Shown: positions 10,641-20,480, numbered from the stretch's first letter. The stretch is 64,000 nucleotides of DNA from Lepidostoma basale (GCA_022606425.2 JAHDVF020000875.1:1302001-1366000); one strand, 5' to 3'. Translations and numbers: made by a program. Notes: generated from the sequence alone by a model not told the origin.

Positions 10641-11510
10641 AAAGGAGTGTAGAGCGGAATAAGGTATTATGAACAAAATTATGAAAGGATCGTTGCGTTG
10701 GTTTGGACTTGTGGAGCGCATGGATGGAAAAATAATGGCCAAGAAAGTATACGTTAACCATGTAAGTAGAGTTCGGAGTCGAGGTAGACCGAGGAAAACT
10801 TGGCATGATCAAATTAATAAAATTTAAAAGGTTGGTTATGTAAGAAGTCGGAGGAATCGACGTGCGTGTGTGACTCGTTATATGAATTTATGGGATAGCT
10901 CTATCTTAGGGAGTATGGATATTACCCGTGGCTCTTGCTAGGGATGCTAGGCTACCAGTCACTCGAGAGGAGACGAGACATTCACTTGGGTGTCCATTTC
11001 TTTCGACTGATAGGCGGTTGTATACACAACTCAGAAATCCTGAGTGATGTAGGTCTATTCGTCCCCGATAATTATCTTCGACAAAGGGGCCATAGATTGT
11101 TTTATCTCCCACGATGCAAAACCAACCTGCCAATGGTTATGCCGGTAGGTAGAGCAATATCTTTGCATAATCGTATCACCTCGGAGTTTGCCATATTTTG
11201 TGATAGTTTGGCTCATCTGAGGGAAGTGCTATCTTTATTATAATTGTATGGTATATTTATTTTATTAATTTGTCATGTATCTTATGTTTCTCGCTCTTTT
11301 TATTAATCTATTATGTATTTCTTATTATTGTTTATCTCTAACTTGTATCTTTAGTTTATTGGAAAAAAATTCTGTAATGCTTTAGATATGTTCAAAATAT
11401 AAATGAAAAAAAAAGAATTTGAAGGAAGCTAGAGAGGTGTCAGGATAGAAAAGTGAGGCGGTACATTCTCTTTGCTTACCCCTGCGGGGAAACGGCGTGA
11501 TGGTTTATTG
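10640..11510 (+). mobile_element. L4 LINE tail split by a Jockey-like LINE
   Basis: 10640-10889 encodes the CRAE..IMNKIMKGSLRWFGL block and PRKTWHDQIN; 11415-11510 continues with EGS-REVSG and ends ACCCCTGCGGGGAAACGGCG then TGATGGTTT. The split falls in the expected 'RCMN(V/L)EEARE' segment. A GAATTT repeat flanks the insert. Confidence 0.8.
10890..11414 (+). mobile_element. L6 Jockey-like LINE 3' end with poly-A
   Basis: Open from the start with LGMLGYQSLERRRDIHLG, VGLFVPDNYLRQRGHRLFYL, KTNLPMVMPVGRAISLHNRI and FAIF, then a stop at about 11241 and a ~160-nt AT-rich 3' UTR ending in an A-rich tail at 11403-11414. 5'-truncated and inserted in L4 with a GAATTT target duplication. The frame is intact over this stretch, suggesting a fairly recent copy. 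Confidence 0.85.
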
Positions 11511-11514
11511 TAAA

Positions 11515-12120
11515 AATTTAATTCAGCTTAATTCTAACATTTATATTTGAAATACGAACTCTACATTAAAAATGAGTTTATTTCAATGTGCCCAACTTAA
11601 CGATTCACACAGATCCTTTCGGAATCCTTGTCGTTCATTTCAGCTTTAAAAATGTTGTGAAAAGAGCCTGAAAAATTGTATTGCCTTATTACTTTGATAG
11701 TGGTCTTATGTTTGACTCTTTGGAAAGTCCTTGAAGGTCATGCGATCGTATTTGATCTTTTGTATCTTAGAAAAACAAATAATTGGTACAAACTAGGAAA
11801 AATACAATAATAGTAAATCTCTTGATGGATGTACATTTATATTTAAAAATACCGATTTTTATCGTAAGAAACAAATAATATTTCACCTGTACTCAATAGA
11901 TGCCTTAAACATTCATACTGTTTGTGATGTCCTTAGAGTAAATAAACTACTTTGATTTGATTTAACGATGCTTTAATTATTTTTAAATTTTCTTTTTATA
12001 ACTTTCGATTGCGAAAGATATAATTGTTTCTTTGATGATTAATTGTTCTAGTATAGTGCCTAAATTAAAAATAAACAAATAAGAAATATATAGATAATTT
12101 TAATATTGTTGGATTAAAAC
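11515..12120. other. No gene; L6 3' UTR fragment at 11870-11965
   Basis: The block 'AATAGATGCCTTAAACATTC' to 'ACTACTTTGATTTGATTT' is the L6 3' UTR also seen, inverted, at 1868-1950. The remainder is AT-rich with no assignment. Confidence 0.5.
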
Positions 12121-12124
12121 TTAC

Positions 12125-12216
12125 TTGAAGTATGTGAGCAGTCCAAGAGAGAGAAGCAAGGCGATAAGCGAGATAGAGTATCCTATTTCATATACAGTAT
12201 TAACTGATTGTCTCAT
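12125..12216 (-). CDS. Class B1 GPCR exon, transmembrane helix 1 (calcitonin/DH31 receptor-like)
   Basis: A 92-nt internal exon on the minus strand. It is preceded by a T-rich tract ending in TTTCAG and followed by the strong donor GTAAGT. In phase 0 it reads MRQSVNTVYEIGYSISL then IALLLSLGLLTYFK; the second half is a hydrophobic helix starting at the 'GYSISL' motif typical of TM1 in secretin-family receptors, and TYFK marks its cytoplasmic end. It ends in phase 2, so the Lys codon is completed by the next exon, which should encode intracellular loop 1 and TM2 and was not found at lower coordinates. The upstream exon at 16514-16620 ends in phase 0, matching this start. Insect DH31 receptors are plasma-membrane peptide-hormone receptors coupled to cAMP; that subtype is inferred from the combined exons, the family is clear. 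Confidence 0.85.
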
Positions 12217-12299
12217 CTGAAACAAAACAAAACAAAAATATTAGAATACATATGCAGAAGTGAACACAACTCACCTAAGGATTTATTCAATTTACACCT

Positions 12300-12375
12300 T
12301 TTTTCAAACGTTTGAAAATGGCTTAGACAGGCGAAAAATGTCATTCACTTAAAATAAAATGAAATTTCTAGACAA
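12300..12375 (+). mobile_element. HF-F foldback arm
   Basis: Reads GGCTTAGACAGGCGAAAAAT then GTCATTCAC and the ATAAAATGAAATTTCTAGA end. Degenerate hammerhead-like core. Confidence 0.5.
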
Positions 12376-12889
12376 CGGTGATTACGAGATACCTGTAGAA
12401 TTGTGCATTGTAATCTAAGCTATTGTTTGTGAATAATTGAAGTGTGACGTATTGCTCAATAAAATATTCTTCACTACTCTGTCGCTCAGTAGAGTAATTA
12501 AAACGGTGGATACTTAAGTATTAATCAATTATCCATTTACGTTAGACTCAAGTGACGTTCTGCTAGTTTAGGGGCTAATCCGGGATCAGCGAGAGTTATG
12601 TTTCTAGTTTCAATCAAGCTATAGAGCAATAAACCAAAGGTTAAGGCGGTACCTCATCGGAAACCAGTGGCGGCTCGATTGTAAAATATAAAGTGGGACT
12701 GTTTACGAAACAAAATTACCGACCGAATCCATTACTCAAATAATGAAAAACAAGACGGCCGTAATTTAACATAAAAAGAATCATACCTTCGTCTGAAGCA
12801 ATTAATTTCTAGTGAAGCATTATCATAAATAATTTAAAAAAAACTTTTATTAATTTTAGATAAACTTAATGCGTTAGTTATTTAAAAAG

Positions 12890-13090
12890 ATTCAATCCTG
12901 GAATTGGTTTGCAGCAATTTCTTCTATTATTCTCTTCCATTCTTCCCTGTCTTGTGCGGCTCTTTTAAAATCTGCATATGATGAGCAGCGCACGTCCACC
13001 AACAGGTCCTCCAGATACTCTCGGCGTGGGCGTCTTCCAGAGTTTGTCCCCTCGGTCATACCCTCCATTATGGCATTCAAGAGACTATGA
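12890..13090 (-). mobile_element. L5 LINE RT tail
   Basis: The minus strand encodes MEGMTEGTNSGRRPRREYLE, DLLVDVRCSSYADFKRAAQD and EWKRIIEEIAANQ, the same C-terminus as the longer copy at 52.8-53.3 kb. Only the last ~65 residues remain. Confidence 0.75.
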
Positions 13091-13262
13091 GATAATCAAA
13101 TGATTTTACTGAAATCTCTCGATGGAAGTTCATTTTAAATAATATTATGTTTTTTTTAAACTATTTCCACTTTTGTCTTTATTAAGGCAGCGACTGGTTT
13201 TCGCCAGGCTCGCTGGCATCGACAGACTGATCTATCGATGCCAGCGAGCTTATAAGTTGAAT
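13090..13262. mobile_element. HF-C foldback, truncated
   Basis: Left arm with the HF-C sequence 'CTTTTGTCTTTATTAAGGC', a hammerhead-like core on the minus strand (CTGTCGA; GCGAAAACCAGTCG), then a short start of the right arm (GATGCCAGCGAGC). The upstream flank matches 5440-5490. Confidence 0.6.
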
Positions 13263-13369
13263 TAAATGCAGATATTTATTAAGTTAAAATAAATACTCAA
13301 AATGAATAAAGTTCAATAAATGTGTAAAAATCAAAATATAAAGTATTTGAATTACATTGATATAAATGT

Positions 13370-13640
13370 GATTCACATGGCAGCAAGGGATTTGCTTATT
13401 GAAGTGAATCGAAATGATCACGTAGCATTATTGCACTACTTTCTATTAAATTGGATGGGATGCACTCGTGTCGATTTTTTTCCAATTTTTGAATAGTTAT
13501 TCTGCTATTCGGGACGGAGACAAATCCCAAAAATCAAAGATCATCAAAATCGGTCCAGCCGTTCTTGAGTTATAAATGGTGTAAATAGCACGACTTTGAA
13601 AATAAGTATGAAAATAACACGTAAATTTAATACCGATAAC
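13370..13640 (+). mobile_element. S2 SINE body
   Basis: Shares with 21.05-21.37 kb the blocks 'GATTTGCTT.TTGAAG', 'TGGATGGGATGCACTCG', 'ATTCGGGACGGAGACAAATC' and 'AAAATCGGTCCAGCCGTTCT'. The tRNA-like head is lost here. The last block resembles a widespread insect LINE 3' end. Confidence 0.65.
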
Positions 13641-13671
13641 ATCGTGGAGTCCACATATCACAATTACTTAA

Positions 13672-14095
13672 CTAACTAACTAACTTTTCACTTTTCTTAC
13701 TTACACTCTAACACACTTTTCTTTCCTGACATATTTCTCTCGCTTCCTCAACATTCTTACATCGCGTCATGCACGCGCGTCGATTTCTCTGACTCCTCAC
13801 ATGGCCAACATTCGATATTTGATTTATTTGATCGTGACATGTTTTCCTCGGTTTTCCTGTATTTCTGGTTCCATTTACATCATTAACATATAAATTTTTA
13901 ACATTATTTCTTCATTCATTCTTTCCATATGTCCAAACCATCTTAATGATCACCATCACCATCATTCGCACCGCATTCACTTCTTATATTTTCATTCGAT
14001 ACTCTATCATACACAGAGTAGCACACATTCGTCGAAGAGATATCATTTCTACTGCATTTATTCTACTTTCATCCTTCTTTTGCCAGTTACTTTGA
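13672..14095 (-). mobile_element. L4 LINE tail
   Basis: Minus-strand blocks KWHDQ-like to RNRRACMTRCKNVEEARE and KCVRK are visible; it begins at a (CTAA)4 tail but the 3' hairpin region is deleted. A short CCATCACCATCATT insertion-like repeat lies at 13950. Frameshifted. Confidence 0.7.
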
Positions 14096-14602
14096 CTATA
14101 AAATATTAACGATTGGACTTGAACAAGCGGAAGAGGTTTCCACTTAAGTAATAGTCACGACACGGTAAAAAGAAAAAGCTTTAGATACATTATTAAGTAT
14201 CTCATTAATGGGGTGTCTTGAATCGCCGTCCCTGATCTGAGATACTGCTATTAAGTGACGTGACAAATGATTTGTAATTAATTGTAGCTCGCAAGTAAAC
14301 AATATCACGGATAACATAATTGAACATTGATTACAATGGGTTTATGGAGTTAGCGTTTGATTGCTTCCATTATTCTCTGGCTTAACTATTCATATTGTCT
14401 GGTGTCAATCCAATCCTGAATGTTTACTTATGGATCTGTTAGGCGACAATCAATTGCTGTTTCACACGGTTATCTGTTCCCTCAAATTGATTGTGAACCA
14501 AAATATAAAACTAATTTAAAACATGCGTTAATAGATTTGAAAAAATATATATTTTGTCCGTCGTTAGACTGACTTTATTATTTTTCATCTTCTTTCCATA
14601 TT

Positions 14603-14990
14603 TCATATTCCCGTCCACTCCTGGACAAAGGCCTCCTCCATTTGCTTCCATGTAATTCTGTCCTGTGCAGACTGCATCCAGGTTATTCCGACGTGTCTGT
14701 TTAGATCATCCTTCCACCGTAGTTGCGGTCGCCCTGCACTTCTCTTCGCCGTCCACGGTCTCCAAGTCAGCAATCTTCTTGTCCACTTTTCATCTGGGCT
14801 TCTAGCTACGTGACCCGCCCATTGCCATTTTAGAGTCGCCATCCAGTGTATTATGTCAGTGACCTTTGTTTTTTCTCTCACCGTATCGTTTTTGACTCTG
14901 TCTCTTAGGCTTATTCCTAACATGGCTCTTTCCATGGCTCTTTGGGTCACTCGCAGTTTCTCGGCATTTTTTTTGGACAATGTAACAGTT
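14603..14990 (-). mobile_element. RTE-like LINE RT tail
   Basis: The minus strand is open: TVTLSKKNAEKLRVTQRAME, RAMLGISLRDRVKNDTVREK, WQWAGHVARSPDEKWTRRLL, AGRPQLRWKDDLNRHVGITW, ITWKQMEEAFVQEWTGI. This is the C-terminus of insect 'endonuclease-reverse transcriptase' ORFs of the RTE type. The element is 5'-truncated; upstream residues of the open frame belong to the adjacent S3 SINE. Confidence 0.85.
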
Positions 14991-15014
14991 TCAAGACCAT
15001 AAGTACATCGTTGA

Positions 15015-15100
15015 TTATCACGTAGAAGGAATCGAGTCGTGTCCAGGTTCGAAACCATGTCCCCTGGATCAGAAGCCAAGCGTTCCTAGACCATGACCCG
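15015..15100 (-). mobile_element. S3 SINE, tRNA-derived head
   Basis: Minus strand begins CGGGTCATGGTCTAGGAACG (box A within) and has box B GGTTTCGAACC (15046-15056 on plus: GGTTCGAAACC). The middle, CTTGGCTTCTGATCCAGG, looks like a tRNA anticodon arm with UCU in the loop. The same head recurs at 49.91-50.00 kb, so it is a repeat, not a tRNA gene. The acceptor stem is not formed. Confidence 0.6.
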
Positions 15101-15644
15101 ATAAATACAGAAAACATTTTTCTTTTAAGTTGATCCACTGAAGCCTACATTTTCCTAGCGTTAGATCATAAATAACTTGAATCTGCCAAATCAAATAAGA
15201 TGAATTCAACAAATATATATTATATGTATTATCATATGTCAAGAGATTCTTCTCTCGAAAATCAAAAGCGTAAAGGAAGCCGTAAATATCTGTTTTGATC
15301 GACAGTTGTTACTTCATCAATATCCATTAGAGTCAACATTTCGCATCGAAATCATCTCCCTACGATTTGATCAAAATATTTTTTCAAGCTGTTTTCAACC
15401 TACTTCCACCGACAGAATGTTCTAAATAAATATATTCTTTCAAGTAGAATTGTACTCAAGAATTCTCTTTGTGCTTATAATAAGTAATTAATGGATTTAA
15501 GAGTGTTTTTTTTTAATTAGAGAGATATTAATATAATTAGCATTCACTTTTTAAAACGTACATCTAAAGCGTAAACACAAAGATGACTTTTTCCATCTTT
15601 ATTTTGGTTGTTTCTCTCGTCTTGTTTCCAAGGTATTATACAAA

Positions 15645-15900
15645 ACATTTGATAATGCCTTAGAAGGGCGAAACGTGTCATTCCCATAAAATATAACAAA
15701 ACATCTTGAAAACCGACGGTTTCATTCGTATTAATGATTTAATATGGAGTTTTACATAATTGTTCTAGAAACAATAAATAAGAAGAATTATTTGTGATAA
15801 TGTGTTAAATATGCCTTTGACAGGCGAAACATATCATTCACATAAAATATGAAAAAGCTTCTAGAAAACTGACGTTTTCATTCGTATTAACTTTTAAATG
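15645..15900 (+). mobile_element. Two HF-F arms in tandem
   Basis: First arm 15645-15783: TTTGATAATGCCTTAGAAGG then GCGAAACGTGTCATTCCC and the outer end TTTACATAATTGTTCTAGAA. Second arm 15800-15895: GACAGGCGAAACATATCATTC to GACGTTTTCATTCGTATTAA. Both lack the opposite arm. Their core reads UUGAUAA, changed at C3 and G8 relative to a hammerhead. Confidence 0.65.
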
Positions 15901-15949
15901 TGTATTTAGGAATATATTTCATTAAATTTCATTAAACACATTAATTTCA

Positions 15950-16495
15950 AAATGTGCAGGTCGTTTACAAATTATAATTTTTATTCCTTGGACTCTCTCG
16001 AAAATAGGCGAACAATTAATGATATGATGTTGCTTCACAAAATCATTCACTTCAAAATAGACAACTCCGAACTTCTTAGTAAATTATTACTGAATACCCC
16101 TATGCTTCGCACAAGACACACTGCGAACCAAATATTCTACCTTCCTGCTTATCGGACTAACTATGCTCAGAGTGCGGCGGTGTACCGGACGTGCGACATG
16201 TACATACTTTAGTAACATCGATGTGTTCCATCTAAATGAAAGTGATTTTAAAAAAAAATGGTTGGAGCAACCCTTCGGGGCGAATGAAATTAGTTAGTCT
16301 ATTTTTTTTCTTTTCTTGTCTTTTTCTTTTTTTTCACATTTTAAAATTATATTTCATTTTTAATTATTTTCTCTTTAACTTATATTATGTTACTTTATTA
16401 TTCTTATATATTTAACCTTATGTCAGTTGTTATATAATATTTGTGGTAGCATGTAATTACCCTCAATAGTAAAAATTAAAAAATAAAATAAAATA
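15950..16495 (+). mobile_element. Jockey-like LINE 3' end (second type)
   Basis: Encodes YSLDSLENRRTINDMMLLHK, then NTPMLRTRHTANQIFYLP and AYRTNY, the 'LE.RR....LL.K', '(V/N)P...RTR', 'RTNY' blocks of Jockey/CR1 RT C-termini. The 3' UTR runs to an A-rich end at 16465-16495. It lies in the GPCR intron, 20 nt from the HRM exon. 5'-truncated, ORF broken. Confidence 0.7.
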
Positions 16496-16513
16496 TTTAA
16501 AAAGCATAATTAC

Positions 16514-16620
16514 CGATAGATCATCGAGGTTGACACACGTCGTGTAGTTGGACCAGTACTTGTTGGACTCTGGATGTCGAAACCAGGTGCCATTAGGCTC
16601 ACAGATCTTGTGGGCAGATC
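16514..16620 (-). CDS. Class B1 GPCR exon, end of hormone-receptor (HRM) domain
   Basis: A 107-nt minus-strand exon with acceptor TTTTCTTTTCAG and donor GTAATT. Entered in phase 1, it encodes 35 complete codons including SAHKICEPNGTWFRHPESN and then KYWSNYTTCVNLDDLS. The spacing C-x(4)-G-x-W-x(9)-W-x-x-YT-x-C is the conserved end of the extracellular HRM domain; the two cysteines normally form disulfides, and NGT and NYT are N-glycosylation sequons. The 'NGTWFRHPESN...WSNYT.C' pattern is closest to calcitonin/CGRP receptors and their insect DH31-receptor relatives, rather than CRF-like or PDF receptors. It joins in phase with the TM1 exon across a 4.3-kb intron. The preceding exon, with the first part of the HRM domain, was not found in this window. 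Confidence 0.85.
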
Positions 16621-16734
16621 CTGAAAAGAAAATAAATCATTATTATTAAACCACAAAGCAATACTATAATTTATCAGCATATCGAAAAACTTGTTTAACT
16701 GGAAAGAAAAAATATTTAAGAAGAAGTAAAAACT

Positions 16735-17230
16735 AAATTCACTAACTAATCATCACGCCGTCTCTCTCGAAAGGGTAGGCAGAAAGAATGGACTGCCACA
16801 CTTTTCTTTTCTGACATATTTTAGTCGCTTCCTCAATATTCATACATCGTGTCATGCACGCGCGTCGATTTCTTTGACTCCTCACGTGGCCGATATTCAA
16901 TTTATTTGATCGTGCCACATTTTCCTTAGTCTTCCTCCATTTCTAGTTCCATTTACATCGTTAACATATAATTTTTTTACCATTCTTTCTTCATACATTC
17001 TTTCCATGTGTCCAAACCATCTTTATGATCATTTCATCACTTTATTAATAATACCACCATCATTCGCACTGCATTAACTTCTTATATTTTAATTCGACAC
17101 TATCATACACAGAGTATTCTACACACTCGTCTAAGAGATCTCATTTCTACTTTTCATCCTTCTTTTGCCAGTTCATGCTTCACTTTCATACATAAGGGTC
17201 GGTACAAGCGGACATTTATTCTAACTAACG
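16735..17230 (-). mobile_element. L4 LINE tail, (GTTA)n type
   Basis: Starts at the tail (TTAG) and TGATTAGTTAG, then the 3' hairpin with CCCTTTCGAGAGAG, and runs back through the CMNIEEATK, HVRSQRNRRAC and WHDQ.N blocks to KHELAKEG. Many frameshifts. Confidence 0.7.
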
Positions 17231-17364
17231 GAGTTTGTTAGTTAAAATAAATGTTCGCTGCCCGAAGGCTTTCAGAACCTCGAAATGGCTCATCTTTTGA
17301 TATCACATTCATAATTTCTATCTTTAAGATTTGTATTGAGTATTTAAATAATCTTCTTATTTTT

Positions 17365-17620
17365 CTTGCTCAGACTATTCCCGTCAACTCCTGGTCAAAG
17401 ACCTCCTCCATTCGCTTCCACGTCACTCTGTCTTATGCAGACTGCATCCAGGTTATTCTGACATATCTGTTCAGGTCATCCTTCCACCGTAGTTGCGGTC
17501 GCCTTGCACTTCTCTTTGCCGTCCACGGTCTTCAAGTCAGCAGTCTTTTTGTCTATTTTACGTCTGAGGATCTGGTTACGAGACCTGCCCATTGCCATTT
17601 TAGAGTCGCATTAAATATTA
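17365..17620 (-). mobile_element. RTE-like LINE RT tail, decayed
   Basis: Minus-strand DNA matches 14.6-14.9 kb: ...WQWAGLVTRSSDVK, RLLT-RPWTAKRK, RPQLRWKDDLNR, WKRMEEVFDQELTGI. Broken by several frameshifts. The open plus-strand frame over it is antisense to this tail. Confidence 0.7.
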
Positions 17621-17624
17621 TATA

Positions 17625-18360
17625 CCAATATCTCTGTAATCGTAAACATGTTTGTGCGTTCTGTAAATCCGACCCTTTGAGGGGGTGTCGGACTCCTCGC
17701 CGGGAGAGGGGGCACCTTGCGGGGGCCCCATTCTTTCCTCTTGGATCAATTTTCTTTTTAAATTATACACATTAAAATGTTAGGTTCCATGTGTTCGTGT
17801 CCCTAGTTTCCATGACTGTTTTCTCTATTTACTCAAGATTTGATTATTATTTGTCTTTCATCATTCCAAGTTTTTTCTCCCATCCCACACACTGTCACAA
17901 TTTTATAATAGGCCATAAAATCATGTACCATATTTTGCTTTGTTTCGTAAGATAGGGACATAGAAGTGGATTGAAATTAAACTGGATTAAATGTGGCCTA
18001 GATACCCTTATTGCCATTTGCTTTTTTTTCTGAAATGGTGCATTCTCCAGCTAATATAAGTCCTGCGTGGATGGGAGGCAAGCCTAGGGATTGTTTGAGC
18101 AAAGTTGACGAAAGAGCGCCGCTGCGTCCTACAACAGCTTCGGGTAAGCGGCGGGTAACCTTCTATATACGAGTATATATGCGAAATAATTTAGATCTGA
18201 TCATTACAAACGTGATGATGTTTTTTTATTATCTCAATTGGTGTTAAACATATGAGCCAATAATTTTCCAAAGGTAAAGCGATTGAATAATATATTGTAG
18301 TTCAAACTTCCCGATAAAGATACTACACTATGCTATATGATACATGTGACTATAAACAGT
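17625..18360. other. Unassigned stretch with an exon-like segment
   Basis: A GC-rich patch at 17660-17735 and an exon-like plus-strand segment 18051-18143 (TTCTCCAG before, CGG/GTAAGC after) whose frame reads NISPAWMGGKPRDCLSKV. I cannot link it to a gene, so it is not called as a CDS. Confidence 0.3.
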
Positions 18361-18364
18361 TTTT

Positions 18365-18705
18365 TTTATAAGGATTAATTGTATCTCAATAGAGACGAAG
18401 ATGTTAATTGTTTTTCTGGGAACATAATATGGTGGCCGGACGCTTACAGGACTTATGACCTATCATTGGTTGGGTTGAGCGATCGCTTTATGTTTAACAA
18501 CATACCCCATTCTGCCCTTCTTACGACCACCACATGGGACAATTTTTTTTGAAGTTGTATATATGCTAGAATGCTGCGTCTATCTTCACATTTTTAAGTT
18601 CACTCTATACTAGCGTCATCTATTGAGATTGGGAAGCATTAAGCAGAAATTTTTTATTAATGCACTGAGAAAGGCTCTGTAAATCATACAGTACTAGATT
18701 ACGCC
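18365..18705 (+). mobile_element. T1 non-autonomous element
   Basis: Begins AAGGATTAATTGTATCTCAA and TAGAGACGAAGATG, then GACTTATGACCTATCATTGG, the GCGATCGC block and the far-end block ACTAGCGTCATCTATTGAGA. Same order as the other T1 copies; AT-rich, no ORF. Confidence 0.6.
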
Positions 18706-19145
18706 TGTTTTTTGTCTTCTTTCTGGAAATTATTGCTGTTAGAAAGTTTCAAAATGTTGATCGGGTATTTGTTTCTGTTAAAACCACCCTTATTAGCTAT
18801 TATTTCACTTGTCGATCAGTTCTATAACACTCCAATTTACATAATCCCTCGATTCGCCAAATGACAAGAAAAACATGTATTTACCTGTTATCGTCAATTC
18901 GGAGTTTGAGGATTTCGAAGGTTTACCGCGTAAGCCCGGGATTTGTGCAAAATTCATTGGCTTTTATAGGTAAAAAACTCTTGTAAGCGATGGAAGGCAA
19001 ATATTAGAAAAATAAAATATTTACTTATTTATTCTTTCTGATTCGGTAGAACACAGTTTTTATTTTGTACATTGTAAATATCTGGAATTAATGAATGCGA
19101 ATGAAAATTGAGAATTACATGTTTTGTTTTAAAAAAACATTATAT
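18705..19145. other. No assigned feature; isolated donor-like open segment
   Basis: At 18888-18961 on the minus strand an ATG opens a frame (MNFAQIPGLRGKPSKSSNSE...) ending at a CAG/GTAAAT donor in phase 1, the phase needed to join the HRM exon. It lacks the cysteines and tryptophans expected of that part of the receptor, so I do not call it. Confidence 0.3.
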
Positions 19146-19147
19146 AA

Positions 19148-19945
19148 TACAACAACATTTTGAATGTATACAAATTATTGTAGACAAATACTAGATTTCA
19201 CCCATTGCGGATAAATTATTTTTATTTTACAAGGATTAATTGTATCTCAATAGAGACGAAGATGCAAGTTGTTTTCTGGGAACAGAAGGTGGTGGCCGAG
19301 GCGCTTACAGGACTTATGACCTGTCATTGGTTGGGTTGAGCGATCGCTTCACGTTAAACAACATTCCCCATTCCGCCGTTTTCCCAGAAAACAACTTGTT
19401 CCCAGACTTCTGTTCCCAGAAAACAACTTGCATCTTCATCTCTATTGAGATACAATTAATCCTTGTAAAATAAAAATAATTTATCCGCAATGGGTGAAAT
19501 CCAGTATTTGTCTACAAGAATTTGTATACATTCAAAATGTTGTTGTATAAATATAACTGGTACATGCAGGCAAAAAATTGGAGAGACATCTCCAGGCGAA
19601 ATCTAGTACTGTATGATTTGCATAGACTTTCACAGTACATTTAATAAAGGTTTTCTGCTTAATGCTTTCTAATCTTAATATAGATGACGCTAGTGTAGAG
19701 TGAACATAAAAATGTGAAAATAGGTGTAGAAACCTACCATATATACATGTTCCAAAAAGTTTGTCAGACGTGGTGGTCATAACGGCGGAATGGGGAATGT
19801 TGTTAAACGTGAAGCGATCGCTCAACCCAACCAATGACAGGTCATAAGTCCTGTAAGCGCCTCGGCCACCACCTTCTGTTCCCAGAAAACAACTTGCATC
19901 TTCGTCTCTATTGAGATACAATTAATCCTTGTAAAATAAAAACAT
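19148..19945. mobile_element. Composite of inverted T1 elements
   Basis: A plus-oriented T1 left half (19148-19385) is followed by its inverted copy (19390-19548); arms of ~150 nt match almost perfectly, including 'AATTTATCCGCAATGGGTG' (plus side inverted). A third, nearly full T1 copy follows in minus orientation (19590-19945). The arrangement yields a long hairpin in any transcript. Confidence 0.7.
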
Positions 19946-19954
19946 TATATAATA

Positions 19955-20065
19955 TTTGAGGTCGAAAGGCGAAACATGTTATTCCCACAAAATATAATAA
20001 ATCTTTTAGAAAACTGACGTTTTCATTAGCATTTATTATTTAATATAGAGTTTTACACCATAACT
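19955..20065 (+). mobile_element. HF-F foldback arm
   Basis: AAAGGCGAAACATGTTATTCC to AAAACTGACGTTTTCATTAGC and the outer end AATATAGAGTTTTACACCAT. It abuts T1 on the left and HF-B on the right. Confidence 0.6.
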
Positions 20066-20480
20066 TAGGAAATTGAAAATAACTCTGTTCATTATCCACA
20101 AAACATAATAAAAACATGACATTTTTCGGAAGATACCTCCATCTTCAGGTGTATAATATATAATAAAAACTAAACGAAGAAAGGTGGCAACATATGGGCA
20201 CCCAGGATACTCAGTTGGAGACCATGGGAAAATAGGCGAAGTGTCGGAAGGCCACCGATGAGATGGACCGATGATATTATCAAAAGGGTTGGAAAATCTT
20301 GGACACAAAGGGGGCAGGATAGAGACAAGTGGAAGAAATTGGAAGAGGCCTATGTCCAGCAGTGGAGGGAAGAAGGCTAGCAAAGAAGAAAGAAGAAGAA
20401 GAAACGAGGAAAGACTAATATAAAAAACACATTTTTAATTCGATACAATAATTTAAATTTAAAAATTAACCTGGGCTAAT
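20065..20480. mobile_element. HF-B foldback, interrupted by RTE
   Basis: Left arm 20065-20184 (minus-strand core CTGAAGA, stem GGAGG/CTTCC, GAAAAATGTC), then the RTE tail, then the interior resumes at 20401 with GGAAAGACTAATATAAAAAAC. The right arm is missing. Confidence 0.7.
20185..20400 (+). mobile_element. RTE-like LINE tail inside HF-B
   Basis: Encodes AHRILSWRPWENRRSVGRPP, MRWTDDIIKRVGKSWTQ, DRDKWKKLEEAYVQQW then stop and an AAGAAGAAAGAAGAAG tail. Flanked by AAACGAAGAAAG (about 20172-20183) and AAACGAGGAAAG (20401-20412), a target duplication differing at one base. Confidence 0.85.

Larger units (their letters stand above)
12217..16513 (-). other. Intron of the class B1 GPCR gene, repeat-filled
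   Basis: The interval between the two phase-matched exons begins with GTAATT and ends with TTTCAG on the minus strand. It holds an HF-F arm, an L5 LINE tail, an HF-C foldback, an S2 SINE body, an L4 tail, an RTE tail, an S3 SINE, two HF-F arms and a Jockey-like LINE tail. Stretches 12380-12890, 14095-14600 and 15100-15590 show nothing I recognise apart from a hAT-like terminal motif (CAGTGGCGG) at about 12674. Confidence 0.8.

Noticed and set aside
15015..15100. tRNA-Arg-like sequence (UCU in the loop)
   Set aside because: Recurs at 49.9 kb with the same 3' extension and lacks a good acceptor stem; called as S3 SINE.
17251..17775. 174-residue open frame on the plus strand
   Set aside because: It runs antisense over an RTE-like LINE tail; the minus strand carries the recognisable RT blocks.
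18888..18961. Possible first exon for the class B GPCR (MNFAQIPG..., donor CAG/GTAAAT, correct phase)
   Set aside because: Has none of the cysteines and tryptophans of the HRM segment expected just before the 16.6-kb exon; phase match alone is a one-in-three chance.
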